NCBI RefSeq assembly: GCF_004217225.1
Contig: NZ_SHKM01000002.1
Coordinates: forward strand, 501,307 to 565,306
Length of the DNA stretch: 64,000 bases
DNA from: Azospira oryzae
GTDB taxonomy: Bacteria > Pseudomonadota > Gammaproteobacteria > Burkholderiales > Rhodocyclaceae
Direction: 5' to 3'
Positions 51,840 to 60,877 of the stretch are shown piece after piece (the first letter of the stretch is position 1; every line of letters begins with the position of its first letter). Under the pieces are notes generated by a model that made no database searches, had not been told where the DNA came from, and saw only the letters and a list, made by a program, of their open reading frames with translations. The translations under genes were made by a program, and so were the position numbers.

Positions 51840-52736
51840 TCACCACAGCCAGGCCGCGCCCCGCACTCCGGAGGAGTCGCCGTGCACGGGCGGCAGCAGG
51901 CGGGTGGCGATGTGGTCGGAAAAGACGTGGGGTGCCCACAGGGGGGGCACGTTGGCATAGAGCCGTTGCAGGTTGGACAGGCCGCCGCCGAGGACGATCA
52001 CGTCCGGGTCCACGATATTCATCACCGTGGCCAGGGCCCGCGCCAGACGGGCTTCGTAGCGCTGCAGGGTGGCCTCGCAGCGGGCGTCGCCGGCGGCCGC
52101 TGCGGCGGCGATGGCGGCTGCCTCCATGGCTTCGCCGCCGTGGCGTTGATGGTCGGCCGCCAGGGCCGGGCCCGAGAGATAGGTTTCGACGCAGCCGTGG
52201 CGGCCGCAGTAGCAGGGCGGCAGGGGCAGGTCGTCGGCTCCGGCGCCGGGTAGGGGGATGTGGCCCCACTCGCCGGCGATGCCGTTGGCACCCCGCAGCA
52301 CCTGGCCGTCGATGACCAGGCCGCCGCCGACCCCGGTGCCGAGGATGACGCCGAAGACGCAGCGGGCACCCCGCCCTGCCCCGTCCATGGCTTCGGACAG
52401 GGCGAAGCAGTTGGCGTCGTTGGCCAGGCGCACCGGCCGTTGCAGCAGGGCCTCCAGGTCCCGGCCCAGGGGCTGGCCGATGAGGCAGGTGGAATTGGCG
52501 TTGCGGATGTGGCCGGTGAGGATCGATTCGCTGCCGGGCATGCCGACGCCGACGCTGCCCGTCATCCGCAGCGCTGCTTCAGCCTCCCGCACCAGGCCTG
52601 CCACCGCCTGCAGGGTGGCGCCGTAGTCGCCCCGGGGCGTCGGCACCCGGCGGCGCAGCAGTTCCCGGCCGTCGTCGCCCAGGGCGATGATCTCGATCTT
52701 GGTGCCGCCCAGGTCGATGCCGAGACGCACGGTCAC
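51840..52736 (-). CDS. ROK-family sugar kinase (fructokinase/N-acetylglucosamine kinase type)
   Basis: From the GTG at 52736 the protein has 298 residues and begins with the phosphate-loop LGIDLGGTKIE. The ROK zinc motif is seen as CYCGRHGCVETYLSG, and VILGTGVGGGLV lies in the second lobe. It phosphorylates a hexose or N-acetylhexosamine with ATP; the exact sugar cannot be told. The longer frame from 52883 adds a His/Pro/Arg-rich stretch that is not family-like. It is directly followed by the MOSC gene. Confidence 0.9.
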   Translation of the reverse strand: MTVRLGIDLGGTKIEIIALGDDGRELLRRRVPTPRGDYGATLQAVAGLVREAEAALRMTGSVGVGMPGSESILTGHIRNANSTCLIGQPLGRDLEALLQRPVRLANDANCFALSEAMDGAGRGARCVFGVILGTGVGGGLVIDGQVLRGANGIAGEWGHIPLPGAGADDLPLPPCYCGRHGCVETYLSGPALAADHQRHGGEAMEAAAIAAAAAAGDARCEATLQRYEARLARALATVMNIVDPDVIVLGGGLSNLQRLYANVPPLWAPHVFSDHIATRLLPPVHGDSSGVRGAAWLW

Positions 52737-52961
52737 GCCCTCGGCAGCCGCAGAGGCGGGGTGGTTGCTATGGTGCGGATGGTGGCGGGGATGGGCATTG
52801 CAGCGTCGGCAAATGGCAGGCGGGCCATTCTGGCACAGGGGCGGGAGCGGGAAAAGCCGGCGGGGACGCGGGGCAGCCCGCATTGGCGTTTGCCAAGTCG
52901 GACGGCATAATCCCCGGGCTCGTAGCCTTGTCTTTTACCCCATCCCTTTTTTGGAATCCCC

Positions 52962-53477
52962 ATGCGCTCATCAATCCGCAACCTGCTGCTCCTTGTCCTT
53001 CTGCTCGGGAGCTCTGCAGCCCTGGCCGAGCCGGCCAGCGAAGCCTCGGTCCGGCGCCTGCTGGAGGTGACCCAGGCCCGCGCCCTGTTGCAGCAAGTGC
53101 AGCAGCAGGCCCAGGGCATGATGCAGGGCCTGGCGCAGCAGAGCCTGCGGGGCAAGTCGCCGACCCCGGCCCAGGAGGCGGCCATCACCCGGATGACGGC
53201 GCGCATGGTGGCCCTGATCCAGGAGCAGTTGTCCTGGGAGCGCCAGGAGCCGATGTACATGCGCCTTTATACCCAGACCTTCACCGAGGACGAAGTGGCC
53301 GGCATGCTCGCCTTCTACGAAACGCCGGCGGGCCGCGCCACCATCGAGAAGATGCCCCTGGTGCTGCGTCAGATCTCCCAGGAGTCCCAGCGCTCCATGG
53401 CGGAAATGGGCGCCCAGCTGAAGGCAATCCAGAGGGATTTCGTGGCCGAGATGCAGGCCGCCAGCGGCAAGCCCTGA
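52962..53477 (+). CDS. DUF2059 secreted protein
   Basis: A 171-residue protein with a signal peptide (LLLLVLLLGSSAALA) and a helical DUF2059 domain (TEDEVAGMLAFYETPAGRATIEKMP, about residues 105-130, is the family core). The function is unknown; members are periplasmic or associated with the outer membrane. It is a single gene, convergent with the CoA-transferase and separated from it by a bidirectional terminator. Confidence 0.9.
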   Translation: MRSSIRNLLLLVLLLGSSAALAEPASEASVRRLLEVTQARALLQQVQQQAQGMMQGLAQQSLRGKSPTPAQEAAITRMTARMVALIQEQLSWERQEPMYMRLYTQTFTEDEVAGMLAFYETPAGRATIEKMPLVLRQISQESQRSMAEMGAQLKAIQRDFVAEMQAASGKP

Positions 53478-53491
53478 AAGGATTTTCCTCG

Positions 53492-53523
53492 AAAAAAAAC
53501 CGGCCCCTCGGAGCCGGTTTTCG
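53492..53523. terminator. Bidirectional terminator
   Basis: AAACCGGC (53497-53504) pairs with GCCGGTTT (53513-53520), flanked by an A run and T residues, between convergent genes. Confidence 0.85.
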
Positions 53524-53547
53524 TTTGGGTGGAAAGAACCGCCCGGC

Positions 53548-55107
53548 TTACTTCTTCCAGGCGTCGGCCTGCACCAGGGAGTCGTCGCGCCAGGCTTCCC
53601 GGGCGGCCTTGTTGGCCATCCAGTTGGGCATGAAGGTGAAGGCTTCGTCCAGCAGGTGCGGGGTGTGGCGGCCGGGGGAGTAGCGCAGGGAGCGCTCGTA
53701 GTACTCCTGCAGGGCCGGCTTGAAGTTGGGGTGGGCACACTTCTCGATGACCACCTTGGCCCGGGCCTTGGGGGAAAGGCCGCGCAGGTCGGCCAGGCCC
53801 TGTTCGGTGACGATCACCTGCACGTCGTGCTCGGTGTGGTCCACGTGGGAGACCATGGGCACGATGCAGGAGATGGTGCCGCCCTTGGCGCTGGAGGGGG
53901 TCATGAACATGGAGATGAAGGCGTTGCGGGCGAAGTCGCCGGAGCCGCCGATGCCGTTCATGATGGAAGTGCCCATGATGTGGGTGGAGTTCACGTTGCC
54001 GTAGATGTCGGCTTCGATGAGCCCGTTCATGGCGATGACGCCGAGGCGGCGGATCACTTCCGGATGGTTGGAGATCTCCTGGGGCCGCAGGATGATCTTG
54101 TTCTTGAAGTCCTTCAGGTTGGCGGTGAGATCGGCCAGGGCCTCGGGGGAGAGGGAGAAGGAGGTGGCGGAAGCACAGGTCATCTTGCCGCACTTCAGCA
54201 GTTCCAGCATGCCGTCCTGCAGCACTTCGGTGTAGGCGGTGAGGTTCTCGAAGGGACCGTCCTTCAAACCGGCCATCACGGCGTTGGCCACGTTGCCGAC
54301 ACCGGACTGCAGAGGCAGCAGGTTGGTCGGCAGGCGGCCCATCTTCACCTCATGCTGGAGGAAGTCCAGGATGTGGCCGGCGATCAGCTTGGAGTTGGCG
54401 TCCGGCGGGGTGAAGGCGGAGTTGCGGTCCGGCTTGTTGGTCTCGACGATGGCGATGATCTTGCTGGGATCGACGTTGAAGTAAGGCTGGCCGATGCGGT
54501 CTTCGGTGCGGATGATGGGGATGGGCTTGCGGTGGGGCGGCAGGGCGGTGCCGTAATAGATGTCGTGCATCCCTTCCAGGTCCAGGCTCTGCCAGGAGTT
54601 CACTTCCAGGATGATCTTGTCGGCCTGGTCCAGCCAGGTCTTGTTGTTGCCGACGGAGGAAGACGGAATCAGCTTGCCGTCTTCGGTGATGCCGGCCACT
54701 TCCACCACGGCCACGTCCAGCTTGCCGAGGAAGCCGCCCCAGACGAACTGGGAAACGTGGGACAGGTGGATGTCGATGTATTCCATCTCGCCGGCGTTGA
54801 TGCGCTTGCGGCAGGTGGGGTCGGACTGGTAGGGCAGACGCATCTCGACGCCGTCCACCATGGCCAGGGCGCCGTCCAGTTCGGGGGCGGTGGAAGCGCC
54901 GGTCCAGACGCCGATCTTGAACTTCTTGCCGTTCAGATTGGAGTCCATGATGTGCTTGGCGAGGGCGGCGGGCACGACCTTGGGGTAGCCTGCGCCGGTG
55001 AAGCCGCTCATGCCGACGTTCATGCCGGACTGAATGAGGGCGGCGGCCTGTTCGGCCGACATGATCTTGCTGCGCATGGCAGCGTTAAGAATCCGGGTTC
55101 CGGACAT
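53548..55107 (-). CDS. Succinyl-CoA:acetate CoA-transferase (acetyl-CoA hydrolase/transferase family)
   Basis: The 519-residue class I CoA-transferase is close in pattern to AarC: the catalytic Glu falls at residue 294 (TAYTEVLQDGM), the same number as in Acetobacter AarC, and GMSGFTGAGYPKVVP and GSGDFARNA motifs are present. It moves CoA between succinyl-CoA and acetate and so links acetate activation with the TCA cycle. Some relatives act as acetyl-CoA hydrolases or on propionate. It is a single-gene unit. Confidence 0.92.
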   Translation of the reverse strand: MSGTRILNAAMRSKIMSAEQAAALIQSGMNVGMSGFTGAGYPKVVPAALAKHIMDSNLNGKKFKIGVWTGASTAPELDGALAMVDGVEMRLPYQSDPTCRKRINAGEMEYIDIHLSHVSQFVWGGFLGKLDVAVVEVAGITEDGKLIPSSSVGNNKTWLDQADKIILEVNSWQSLDLEGMHDIYYGTALPPHRKPIPIIRTEDRIGQPYFNVDPSKIIAIVETNKPDRNSAFTPPDANSKLIAGHILDFLQHEVKMGRLPTNLLPLQSGVGNVANAVMAGLKDGPFENLTAYTEVLQDGMLELLKCGKMTCASATSFSLSPEALADLTANLKDFKNKIILRPQEISNHPEVIRRLGVIAMNGLIEADIYGNVNSTHIMGTSIMNGIGGSGDFARNAFISMFMTPSSAKGGTISCIVPMVSHVDHTEHDVQVIVTEQGLADLRGLSPKARAKVVIEKCAHPNFKPALQEYYERSLRYSPGRHTPHLLDEAFTFMPNWMANKAAREAWRDDSLVQADAWKK

Positions 55108-55238
55108 GGGTGAAACTCCTGCTGTTGATTGTGGGGGTCAGCAACGGCCCGGACTTTCTTGGGTGGCCCGGGTCCAGCGGCTGGCTGGTCTCAAAGGTGA
55201 TGCACGCCGGCGGGACGCGGATGGGCGTCCGTTAACGT

Positions 55239-55266
55239 GAAAAAACCGCCCGTGTTGCGGGCGGCC
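55239..55266 (-). terminator. Terminator of the carbonic anhydrase gene
   Basis: On the minus strand a CCGCCCG/CGGGCGG stem (complement of 55246-55264) is followed by a T run (complement of 55239-55245). Confidence 0.85.
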
Positions 55267-55281
55267 TCTCCGCAAGTCAGA

Positions 55282-55938
55282 TCAGGCCGGCGAGCCGATC
55301 TGGGCGATCGCAGCCTCGTAGGCCGCGTGGGTGTCCTGGTGAGAATTCACCGAAATGTTCATGTCGTTGGCCAGGCCGTCGGCCAGGCCGTAGACCCAGC
55401 CGTGCACCGTCAGGTCCTGGCCCCGGTCCCAGGCATCGCGGACCACGGTGGCATGGCAGACGTTGAGCACCTGCTCGATGACGTTGAGCTCGCACAGGCG
55501 GTCCAGGCGCACGGCCGGGTCGGCGATGGCATTGAGCATGGCCAGGTGCTTCTGGCGCACGTCCTGGATGTGGCGCAGCCAGTTGTCCACCAGGCCGACG
55601 CGCAGGTTGTCGAGCACCGCCTTGACGCCGCCACAGCCGTAGTGGCCCACCACCAGGATGTGCTTCACGTGCAGCACATCGACGGCGTACTGCAGCACCG
55701 AGAGGCAGTTCAGGTCGCTATGCACCACCACGTTGCCGATGTTGCGATGGACGAACACTTCCCCCGGTTGCAGGCCGGTGATCTGGTTGGCCGGGACCCG
55801 GGAATCGGAACAGCCGATCCACAGGTATTCGGGATTCTGTAATGTGGCGAGGCGGTCGAAGAATTCCGGATCTTCGGAACGAATGCGTTCCGACCATATC
55901 CGGTTCTGTTCGAAAAGGTGGTCAAGACTGGATGCCAT
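55282..55938 (-). CDS. can: Beta-type carbonic anhydrase
   Basis: A 218-residue cytoplasmic enzyme with the zinc ligands Cys43 (GCSDSRV, with catalytic-dyad Asp45/Arg47), His99 and Cys102 (GHYGCGG). It interconverts CO2 and bicarbonate and supplies bicarbonate for carboxylases. Size and sequence resemble E. coli Can. The start at 55938 is the conserved beginning of the family. Confidence 0.95.
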   Translation of the reverse strand: MASSLDHLFEQNRIWSERIRSEDPEFFDRLATLQNPEYLWIGCSDSRVPANQITGLQPGEVFVHRNIGNVVVHSDLNCLSVLQYAVDVLHVKHILVVGHYGCGGVKAVLDNLRVGLVDNWLRHIQDVRQKHLAMLNAIADPAVRLDRLCELNVIEQVLNVCHATVVRDAWDRGQDLTVHGWVYGLADGLANDMNISVNSHQDTHAAYEAAIAQIGSPA

Positions 55939-56101
55939 GCATGGCCTTCCATTACATAATTATGAATAACGGCATTTTACCCCATGGCGCCGGGTAGGTC
56001 GAAGGTCGGGGGCGAAGGGCCGGGAGAGGGGTAGAATCGAGGCCTGCACCAGGGCGCCAAGCCCAGGCCCGGCGGGCCCTGCCGCCACAGGAGAGCACAC
56101 C

Positions 56102-56434
56102 ATGATCGTCAAGTTCCAGTCCGTCGCCACCGCCGACATCATCACTTTCGCCGACGTGGCCCGGGTCCTGCTGAAAATCCTCGGCAAGGAGCCCACCGCC
56201 CGGGGCGTCATCGTGCCCGAAGACATGACCGAGGCCCTGGCCCGCCTGGCGGCCCTCTGTCACAAGGAAGGGGAAAGCGCCGAGGCGGCGCCGGACAGCG
56301 GCGTCGGCGTCGAGGCCCACGAACTGGTGGCCCTCTCACAGCGGGTGCAGCCCTTCATCCGCATGTTCGACCGGGCCCATCTGGCGGGTAAGCCGGTGAC
56401 CTGGACGGCGGCCAAGGATTTCTACGAAGACTGA
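56102..56434 (+). CDS. DUF1840 family protein
   Basis: A 110-residue protein with the DUF1840 pattern: MIVKFQSVATADIITFADVA at the start and VQPFIRMFDRAHLAGKPVTW near the end. The function is unknown; the family is largely restricted to betaproteobacteria and gammaproteobacteria. GGAGAG lies before the ATG. It is convergent with the next membrane protein gene. Confidence 0.9.
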   Translation: MIVKFQSVATADIITFADVARVLLKILGKEPTARGVIVPEDMTEALARLAALCHKEGESAEAAPDSGVGVEAHELVALSQRVQPFIRMFDRAHLAGKPVTWTAAKDFYED

Positions 56435-56442
56435 AGGCGCCT

Positions 56443-56820
56443 TCAGCAGCTGCGCATGACGAAGACGATGGCCGCGGCGAAGGCCAGGGCCAGGATGCCG
56501 GCTACGGCGATGCGCCGCTGATTGTCCGGGGAGCGCTGCTGGCGTTGTGCTTCCACCAGGTTCACCACCTCGCCGATGAGCACCATGCCGCTCAGGGCCA
56601 GGCCGGCGGAGAGGTAGAAAAGGGTGACGATGGCGCCGTTTTCCGAGAGACGGCACAGGTAGCTGGGGTAGAACTGGGGCTTGGCCAGGGACAGGTAGCC
56701 GATGAACATGACCAGACCGGCCGGCACCAGCACGGCCAGCAGCAGTTTCCAGGCGTGCTTGCTGAAGAGCCAGCGCACGCCCAGGATCAGGTCGCCCCAC
56801 AGTGCCTTGAGTACGGACAA
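56443..56820 (-). CDS. Small membrane protein, unknown
   Basis: A protein of 125 residues if the TTG at 56820 (GGAGGG six bases upstream) is used, or 145 from an ATG at 56880 that has a weaker site. Three hydrophobic segments are seen (KLLLAVLVPAGLVMFIGYL, a GAIVTLFYLSAGLALSGMVL block, and a C-terminal one ending VMRSC). No family is recognised with confidence. It lies between DUF1840 and a cupin gene. Confidence 0.7.
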   Translation of the reverse strand: MSVLKALWGDLILGVRWLFSKHAWKLLLAVLVPAGLVMFIGYLSLAKPQFYPSYLCRLSENGAIVTLFYLSAGLALSGMVLIGEVVNLVEAQRQQRSPDNQRRIAVAGILALAFAAAIVFVMRSC

Positions 56821-56896
56821 ATTCCGCCCTCCCCGTTTGCCATTGGCTCCATCATAAGAGGGGACGGCCTCAGCCGCCATGGGTATTTACCCCGCC

Positions 56897-57262
56897 TCAG
56901 CCGGCGGGCTGGTCCACCATCACGTAGCGTTTTTTCACCGCCTCGATCACCTTGAACACGCCGCTGAAGCCGGCGGGAATGATGGCCGCATCGCCGGGCC
57001 CGTATTCCCGTACCTCGCCGCTGTCGGCAATGAGCTGCAGCCGCCCTTCCAGCACCTGGAAGAACTCGTGGCGATGGGCGTGGAAGGCGATCTTCCAGGC
57101 CCCCGGCTCGCAGGCCCACACACCCATGGAAATGCCCTGCTGCTCGTACAGCTCCCAGGTGGTGCGCCGGGGCGGCGTGCCGATACAGCGTTCCGGGGCG
57201 GGCTGGTCCAGGGTTGGCGCCGGCAGCGGGTCGGCGAAGTGGATGGCGCGGGGGGCAGTCAT
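56897..57262 (-). CDS. Cupin domain protein
   Basis: The 121-residue protein (ATG 57262, GGAGAAG upstream) is a single cupin barrel with motif 1 around HAHRHEFFQVLEGRLQL and motif 2 GPGDAAIIPAGFSGVF, similar to the DUF861-type cupins. It probably binds a metal through the His residues of motif 1. The substrate is unknown. It follows the M61 peptidase gene after 20 bases on the same strand and may be co-transcribed. Confidence 0.88.
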   Translation of the reverse strand: MTAPRAIHFADPLPAPTLDQPAPERCIGTPPRRTTWELYEQQGISMGVWACEPGAWKIAFHAHRHEFFQVLEGRLQLIADSGEVREYGPGDAAIIPAGFSGVFKVIEAVKKRYVMVDQPAG

Positions 57263-57282
57263 GGTGGGCTTCTCCACGATGC

Positions 57283-59109
57283 TCAGGCGCCGATCCAGCC
57301 CTGGCGCAGGGCCTGGGCGGCCCGGTCGGCCTTGGCCGTGAGGCTGAGCTTGGCGGTGTCGGCCGCCGGGGCGGCCAGGGTCAGGCTGGCCTCGATCAAT
57401 TCGTCGCGGCGGAAGGCGTGCAGCTGTACCTGATCTCCCGCCCGGTGGCGCTTGAGGCGCTTCTCCAGGGCGGCGGGGGTGAGCTTGAGGCCGTCCCAGG
57501 CGATCAGCACGTCGCCGGCCGAGAGGCCCGCCGCTTCCGCCGGGCCGCCGTTGTACACGCTGGTCAGCTTCACTTCGCTACCCTCGCCGCCGGTCTTGGC
57601 CCCGAGGACAGGCAGGCTGGAAGCCGCTTCCCAGGCCAGGGTGACGCCGAAGGGCTTCAACAGCCGCTCCAGGGGCAGATCGCCGGTGCCCGTCACCGCC
57701 TGCTTCAGCCAGCGGGCGGCGGCCGCACCGCCCACCTCGGCCACGGCGGCGAAGACGCTGTTAGGCCCCTCCTCCGCCACGCCGATGCCAGTACGGCCAT
57801 GGCGCTGCCACAGCAGCTGCATCACCTGATCCAGGTTCGCCTTGCCGCCGCTCTCGGCCCGCAGCTTCAGGTCCAGGGCCAGGGCGATGAGGGAGCCCTT
57901 GGCGTAGTAGCTGACCACGGCGTTGGGGGCGTTTTCGTCCTGCCGGTAATACTTGGTCCAGGCGGTGAAGGAGGACTCGGCCACGCTCTGCAGGTGGCGC
58001 CCCGGGCCCTTCTTCACGGCACTGGCAGTCTTGGCCAGCAGGTTGAGATAGGTGGCGCTGTCAATGGCGCCGCTCTTCACCAGGCAGAGGTCGTCGTAAT
58101 AGGAAGTGAAGCCCTCGAAGGCCCACAGCAGGCGGGTGTAGGCCTCCTGGGTGAGGTCGTAGGGGACGAAGGCGGCGGGCTTGATGCGCTTCACGTTCCA
58201 GGTGTGGAAATACTCGTGGCTGCACAGGCCGAGGAAGGTGACGTAGGCTTCGGGCAGGGGGCCGCTGGCGGGTGTATTGCTGTTGGGCAGGTCGTCCCGG
58301 GAACAGAGCAGGGCCGTGGAGGCGCGATGCTCCAGGCCGCCGTAGCCGTCGCCCACGGCCATCACCAGGAAGACGTAGCGGTCCATGGGGGCCTTGCCGC
58401 CAAAGAGATCGATCTGCCATTCGCAGATGGGCTTGAGGTCGGCGGCCAGACGCTTCAGGTCCACGTCCGTGCGGCCGGTGACGGCGATGGCATGGGGCAC
58501 GCCCCGGGCCTTGAATTCGATGAGGGCGAAAGTGCCCATTTCCACCGGATGGTCGATCAGTTCGTCGTAGTCTGCGGCCCGGTAGCGGCCGAAGCCGTAG
58601 AGGGCGGCGGCGCCCTTCTCTCCTTTGGCCACGGGCAGGCTGGTGGCTACCCGCCAGGCGGCGTAGGCCTTGCCCTGGGGCTTCACCAGTTCCACCCGGC
58701 AAGGCCGGTCTTCCTGGCCCAGGGCGCAGAGAAAGACGCTGGTGCCGTTAAAGAAGCCGTGGCTCCCATCCAGATGGGCGCCACGCACCGAGAGGTCCCA
58801 GGCGTAGACCTCCATGGTCACGCTCAAGGCGGTGCCGGCGGGCACCTTCTCCGCCTGCCAGGTGGCCTTGTCGATCTGGGTCAGGCCCACCGCCTTGCCG
58901 CCGGCACTGGCCTCGATGCGCACGATATTCTTGGCGAATTCCCGGATCATGTAGCTGCCGGGAATCCAGGTGGGCAGGGCAAAGCGTTGCCCCGCCGGGT
59001 CCGGGTCGGTTACGGTGCACGTCACCTGGAAGAGATGGGCCTCGGGCCGGATGGGCACCAGGCGGTAATCGACAGACGGCAGTGCAACGGAAGGAGTTTT
59101 CTTGGCCAT
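57283..59109 (-). CDS. M61 family metallopeptidase with C-terminal PDZ domain
   Basis: From the ATG at 59109 the protein has 608 residues: an N-terminal beta-rich domain, a gluzincin catalytic domain with the zinc site SHEYFHTWNVKR (first His about residue 298) and a third ligand in WAFEGFTSYYDD, and a PDZ domain (about 490-570). This is the glycyl-aminopeptidase-like M61 family. No signal peptide is seen, so it may be cytoplasmic. Its ATG overlaps on the opposite strand with a start of the divergent amidase gene inside a CCATGG palindrome. Confidence 0.92.
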   Translation of the reverse strand: MAKKTPSVALPSVDYRLVPIRPEAHLFQVTCTVTDPDPAGQRFALPTWIPGSYMIREFAKNIVRIEASAGGKAVGLTQIDKATWQAEKVPAGTALSVTMEVYAWDLSVRGAHLDGSHGFFNGTSVFLCALGQEDRPCRVELVKPQGKAYAAWRVATSLPVAKGEKGAAALYGFGRYRAADYDELIDHPVEMGTFALIEFKARGVPHAIAVTGRTDVDLKRLAADLKPICEWQIDLFGGKAPMDRYVFLVMAVGDGYGGLEHRASTALLCSRDDLPNSNTPASGPLPEAYVTFLGLCSHEYFHTWNVKRIKPAAFVPYDLTQEAYTRLLWAFEGFTSYYDDLCLVKSGAIDSATYLNLLAKTASAVKKGPGRHLQSVAESSFTAWTKYYRQDENAPNAVVSYYAKGSLIALALDLKLRAESGGKANLDQVMQLLWQRHGRTGIGVAEEGPNSVFAAVAEVGGAAAARWLKQAVTGTGDLPLERLLKPFGVTLAWEAASSLPVLGAKTGGEGSEVKLTSVYNGGPAEAAGLSAGDVLIAWDGLKLTPAALEKRLKRHRAGDQVQLHAFRRDELIEASLTLAAPAADTAKLSLTAKADRAAQALRQGWIGA

Positions 59110-59902
59110 GGCAATCACGCAGAGTCAGAGTGAAGGGCGGCAGCGCCGGCCCTGGAGCATGGCCGCCATTCTAGCCTGCCTGCTGCTGACCGCCCTCGCC
59201 CCCCTCCCGGCCCGGGCCGCCGGCACCGTGGCGGTGGATGTGGGCCACGGCCTGTGGGACTCCGGCGCCATCAGCGCCCGGGGCGCCACCGAATTCGACT
59301 TCAACCTCAACCTGGCCCGGGTGCTGCGGCCGGTTCTGGAAGCCCGGGGCCTCACGGTGCGTCCGGTGAATTTCGACGGCGAAATCGAAAGTCTGCAGGC
59401 CCGGGTCGATGCCGCCGCCGGCAGCGACTTCCTGCTCTCCATTCATCACGATTCGGTGGCCTCCTTCAAGCTCACCGCCTGGAACTGGATGGGCGAAGAC
59501 CTGGATTTCGCCGACGAGGACCGGGGCTTCGCCCTCTTCATCTCCCACCGCAATCCCCGGCTGGAAGAAAGCCTGGCCTGCGCTTCCGCCATGGGGCGGG
59601 CACTGAGGGCCCGGGGCTTCGTCCCCGCCACCCACCACGGCACCACCGCCGCCGGCACGCCCCGGCCCTGGGCGGATGAGGAGAACGGGGTGCGCTTCTA
59701 TGACACGCTGTTTGTCATTTCACACGGGGCTATGCCGTCGGTGCTGTTCGAGGCGGGGGTGTTGAAGCATCGGGATGAGGAACTGGCCCTGCGGGACCGG
59801 AGCCGCCAGCAGGCCATGGCGCAAGGCCTGGCGGAGGGGCTGGCGGTGTGCCTGGGGGAACCCCTGAAAGCAGAGGGCCAGTTGCCTGGCCCCCGGAACT
59901 AA
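59102..59902 (+). CDS. N-acetylmuramoyl-L-alanine amidase (Amidase_3)
   Basis: The protein has 266 residues from the TTG at 59102, or 264 from the ATG at 59108. A signal peptide (AAILACLLLTALAPLPARAA) leads to a zinc amidase domain with VDVGHGLWD (His ligand), EFDFN (Glu ligand), IHHDS (His ligand) and LFEAGVLKH (catalytic Glu). It cleaves the bond between MurNAc and the stem peptide in the periplasm. AAGGAG at about 59089-59095 supports the TTG start (spacing 6). The ATG at 59159 would start right at the signal peptide but has a very close GGAG. Confidence 0.9.
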   Translation: MAMAITQSQSEGRQRRPWSMAAILACLLLTALAPLPARAAGTVAVDVGHGLWDSGAISARGATEFDFNLNLARVLRPVLEARGLTVRPVNFDGEIESLQARVDAAAGSDFLLSIHHDSVASFKLTAWNWMGEDLDFADEDRGFALFISHRNPRLEESLACASAMGRALRARGFVPATHHGTTAAGTPRPWADEENGVRFYDTLFVISHGAMPSVLFEAGVLKHRDEELALRDRSRQQAMAQGLAEGLAVCLGEPLKAEGQLPGPRN

Positions 59903-59924
59903 GCGGCGGGAAGGCCCGCCCGCT

Positions 59925-60413
59925 TTAGCAGGTGCTGCCGTTGTTGCGGCAGTCGGCGGCAGCCTGCTGCTGCAACTGCTGTTGCTGCTTTTCCTGGGCC
60001 CGGTCCACGGAGACGGACTTGCCCATTTCCACCGGCAGGGTGGTGGGATAGTCGTAGCCGGTGCCCTTGTTGTGGTCGATGATGGCGCCGATGCCGCCGC
60101 CGAAGACGATGTTGCCCCACATGGAGCCGGCGGCGCGGGAAACGGCGGTGAGCAGGCCGTCCACCAGGCCTTCCTTCTTGCACACCACGTTCAGGTTTTC
60201 GCCGCTCTTGCGCACGTCCACCTGGCCCGGGGCCTTGGCGGTCCAGGTGCCCTTGTCGTTGCTGAGGGAGCAGTCCGCGTCGGGGACCGGCTTGCCTTCA
60301 TAGGAAGCGGTCACGGAAACGCGCTGGTTTTCGGATTGGGTAATGGTGGAACAGCCGGTGGTCAGGCTGACTGCAGCGACAGCGACCAGCAATGCAACTT
60401 GCTTGTTTTTCAT
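59925..60413 (-). CDS. Putative lipoprotein, unknown function
   Basis: A 162-residue protein with a lipoprotein signal peptide (lipobox LTTGC, Cys21), a beta-rich middle, a glycine-rich hydrophobic segment (SMWGNIVFGGGIGAIIDH, about residues 97-114) and a Gln-rich C-terminal helix. The C-terminus ends in DCRNNGSTC, perhaps a disulfide. Similar lipoproteins are found in many proteobacteria but lack an assigned role. Confidence 0.85.
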   Translation of the reverse strand: MKNKQVALLVAVAAVSLTTGCSTITQSENQRVSVTASYEGKPVPDADCSLSNDKGTWTAKAPGQVDVRKSGENLNVVCKKEGLVDGLLTAVSRAAGSMWGNIVFGGGIGAIIDHNKGTGYDYPTTLPVEMGKSVSVDRAQEKQQQQLQQQAAADCRNNGSTC

Positions 60414-60877
60414 TTTCTCGCCCTGTGATGATGTGATGACGCGCCGGGATGGCGCATCAAGGCCGGTTGAGCCGGGCGGGATAGTAGGGATTGTTGGATG
60501 TCATGTACATATGACGAAGGTGATGGGTGTCGTGGGGAATCGTTCAGAGCGGAGCTTCTCTGACTCCTCGGGCGAGGGATGGTGTTTGACCGCCGGGTTC
60601 CGCGCCGCCGCGCGGGTTCCTTTTCTTGCTTCCCCAAGAAAAGGAACCAAAAGAAGGGGAACCCTCACCCCCGGCCCTGCGGGCTCCCCTGCGCTGCTCA
60701 GTCGGTCGGGGCGGCTGCGGAACTCGCCCCCTGCGGGGGCTCAGACAGTCCTCGCCGAAAACCCCCCGCCCGCCTTGCGCTGCTCGGCGGGGGTGGAAGG
60801 GAGGTGTGCAAGGGGTAGCTCATATTCGTTTATCATGAACAGCCATCTTCATTTGATGCTACCGCAGGAGGTATGTT
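60414..60877. other. Gene-free stretch containing inverted-repeat copy 1
   Basis: About 460 bases. The first 170 hold the probable promoter of the lipoprotein gene. 60588-60788 is a GC-rich repetitive element with internal stems, whose inverted partner lies at 61837-62041. The last 80 bases are AT-richer and lead to the AGGAGGT site before the GTG at 60878. Confidence 0.65.
60588..60788 (+). repeat. Intergenic repeat, copy 1
   Basis: About 200 bp with a central hairpin built from CTTTTCTTG/CAAGAAAAG and shorter GC-rich stems. The complement of 61837-62041 matches it along most of its length, including the ACCGCC...GGTTCCGCGCC beginning and the GCGCTGCTC-type end. Such REP-like elements occur between genes in many Rhodocyclales. 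Confidence 0.8.

Noticed and set aside
57214-59133. 639-codon plus-strand frame opposite the M61 peptidase gene
   Set aside because: Antisense of a gene with an intact zinc site.
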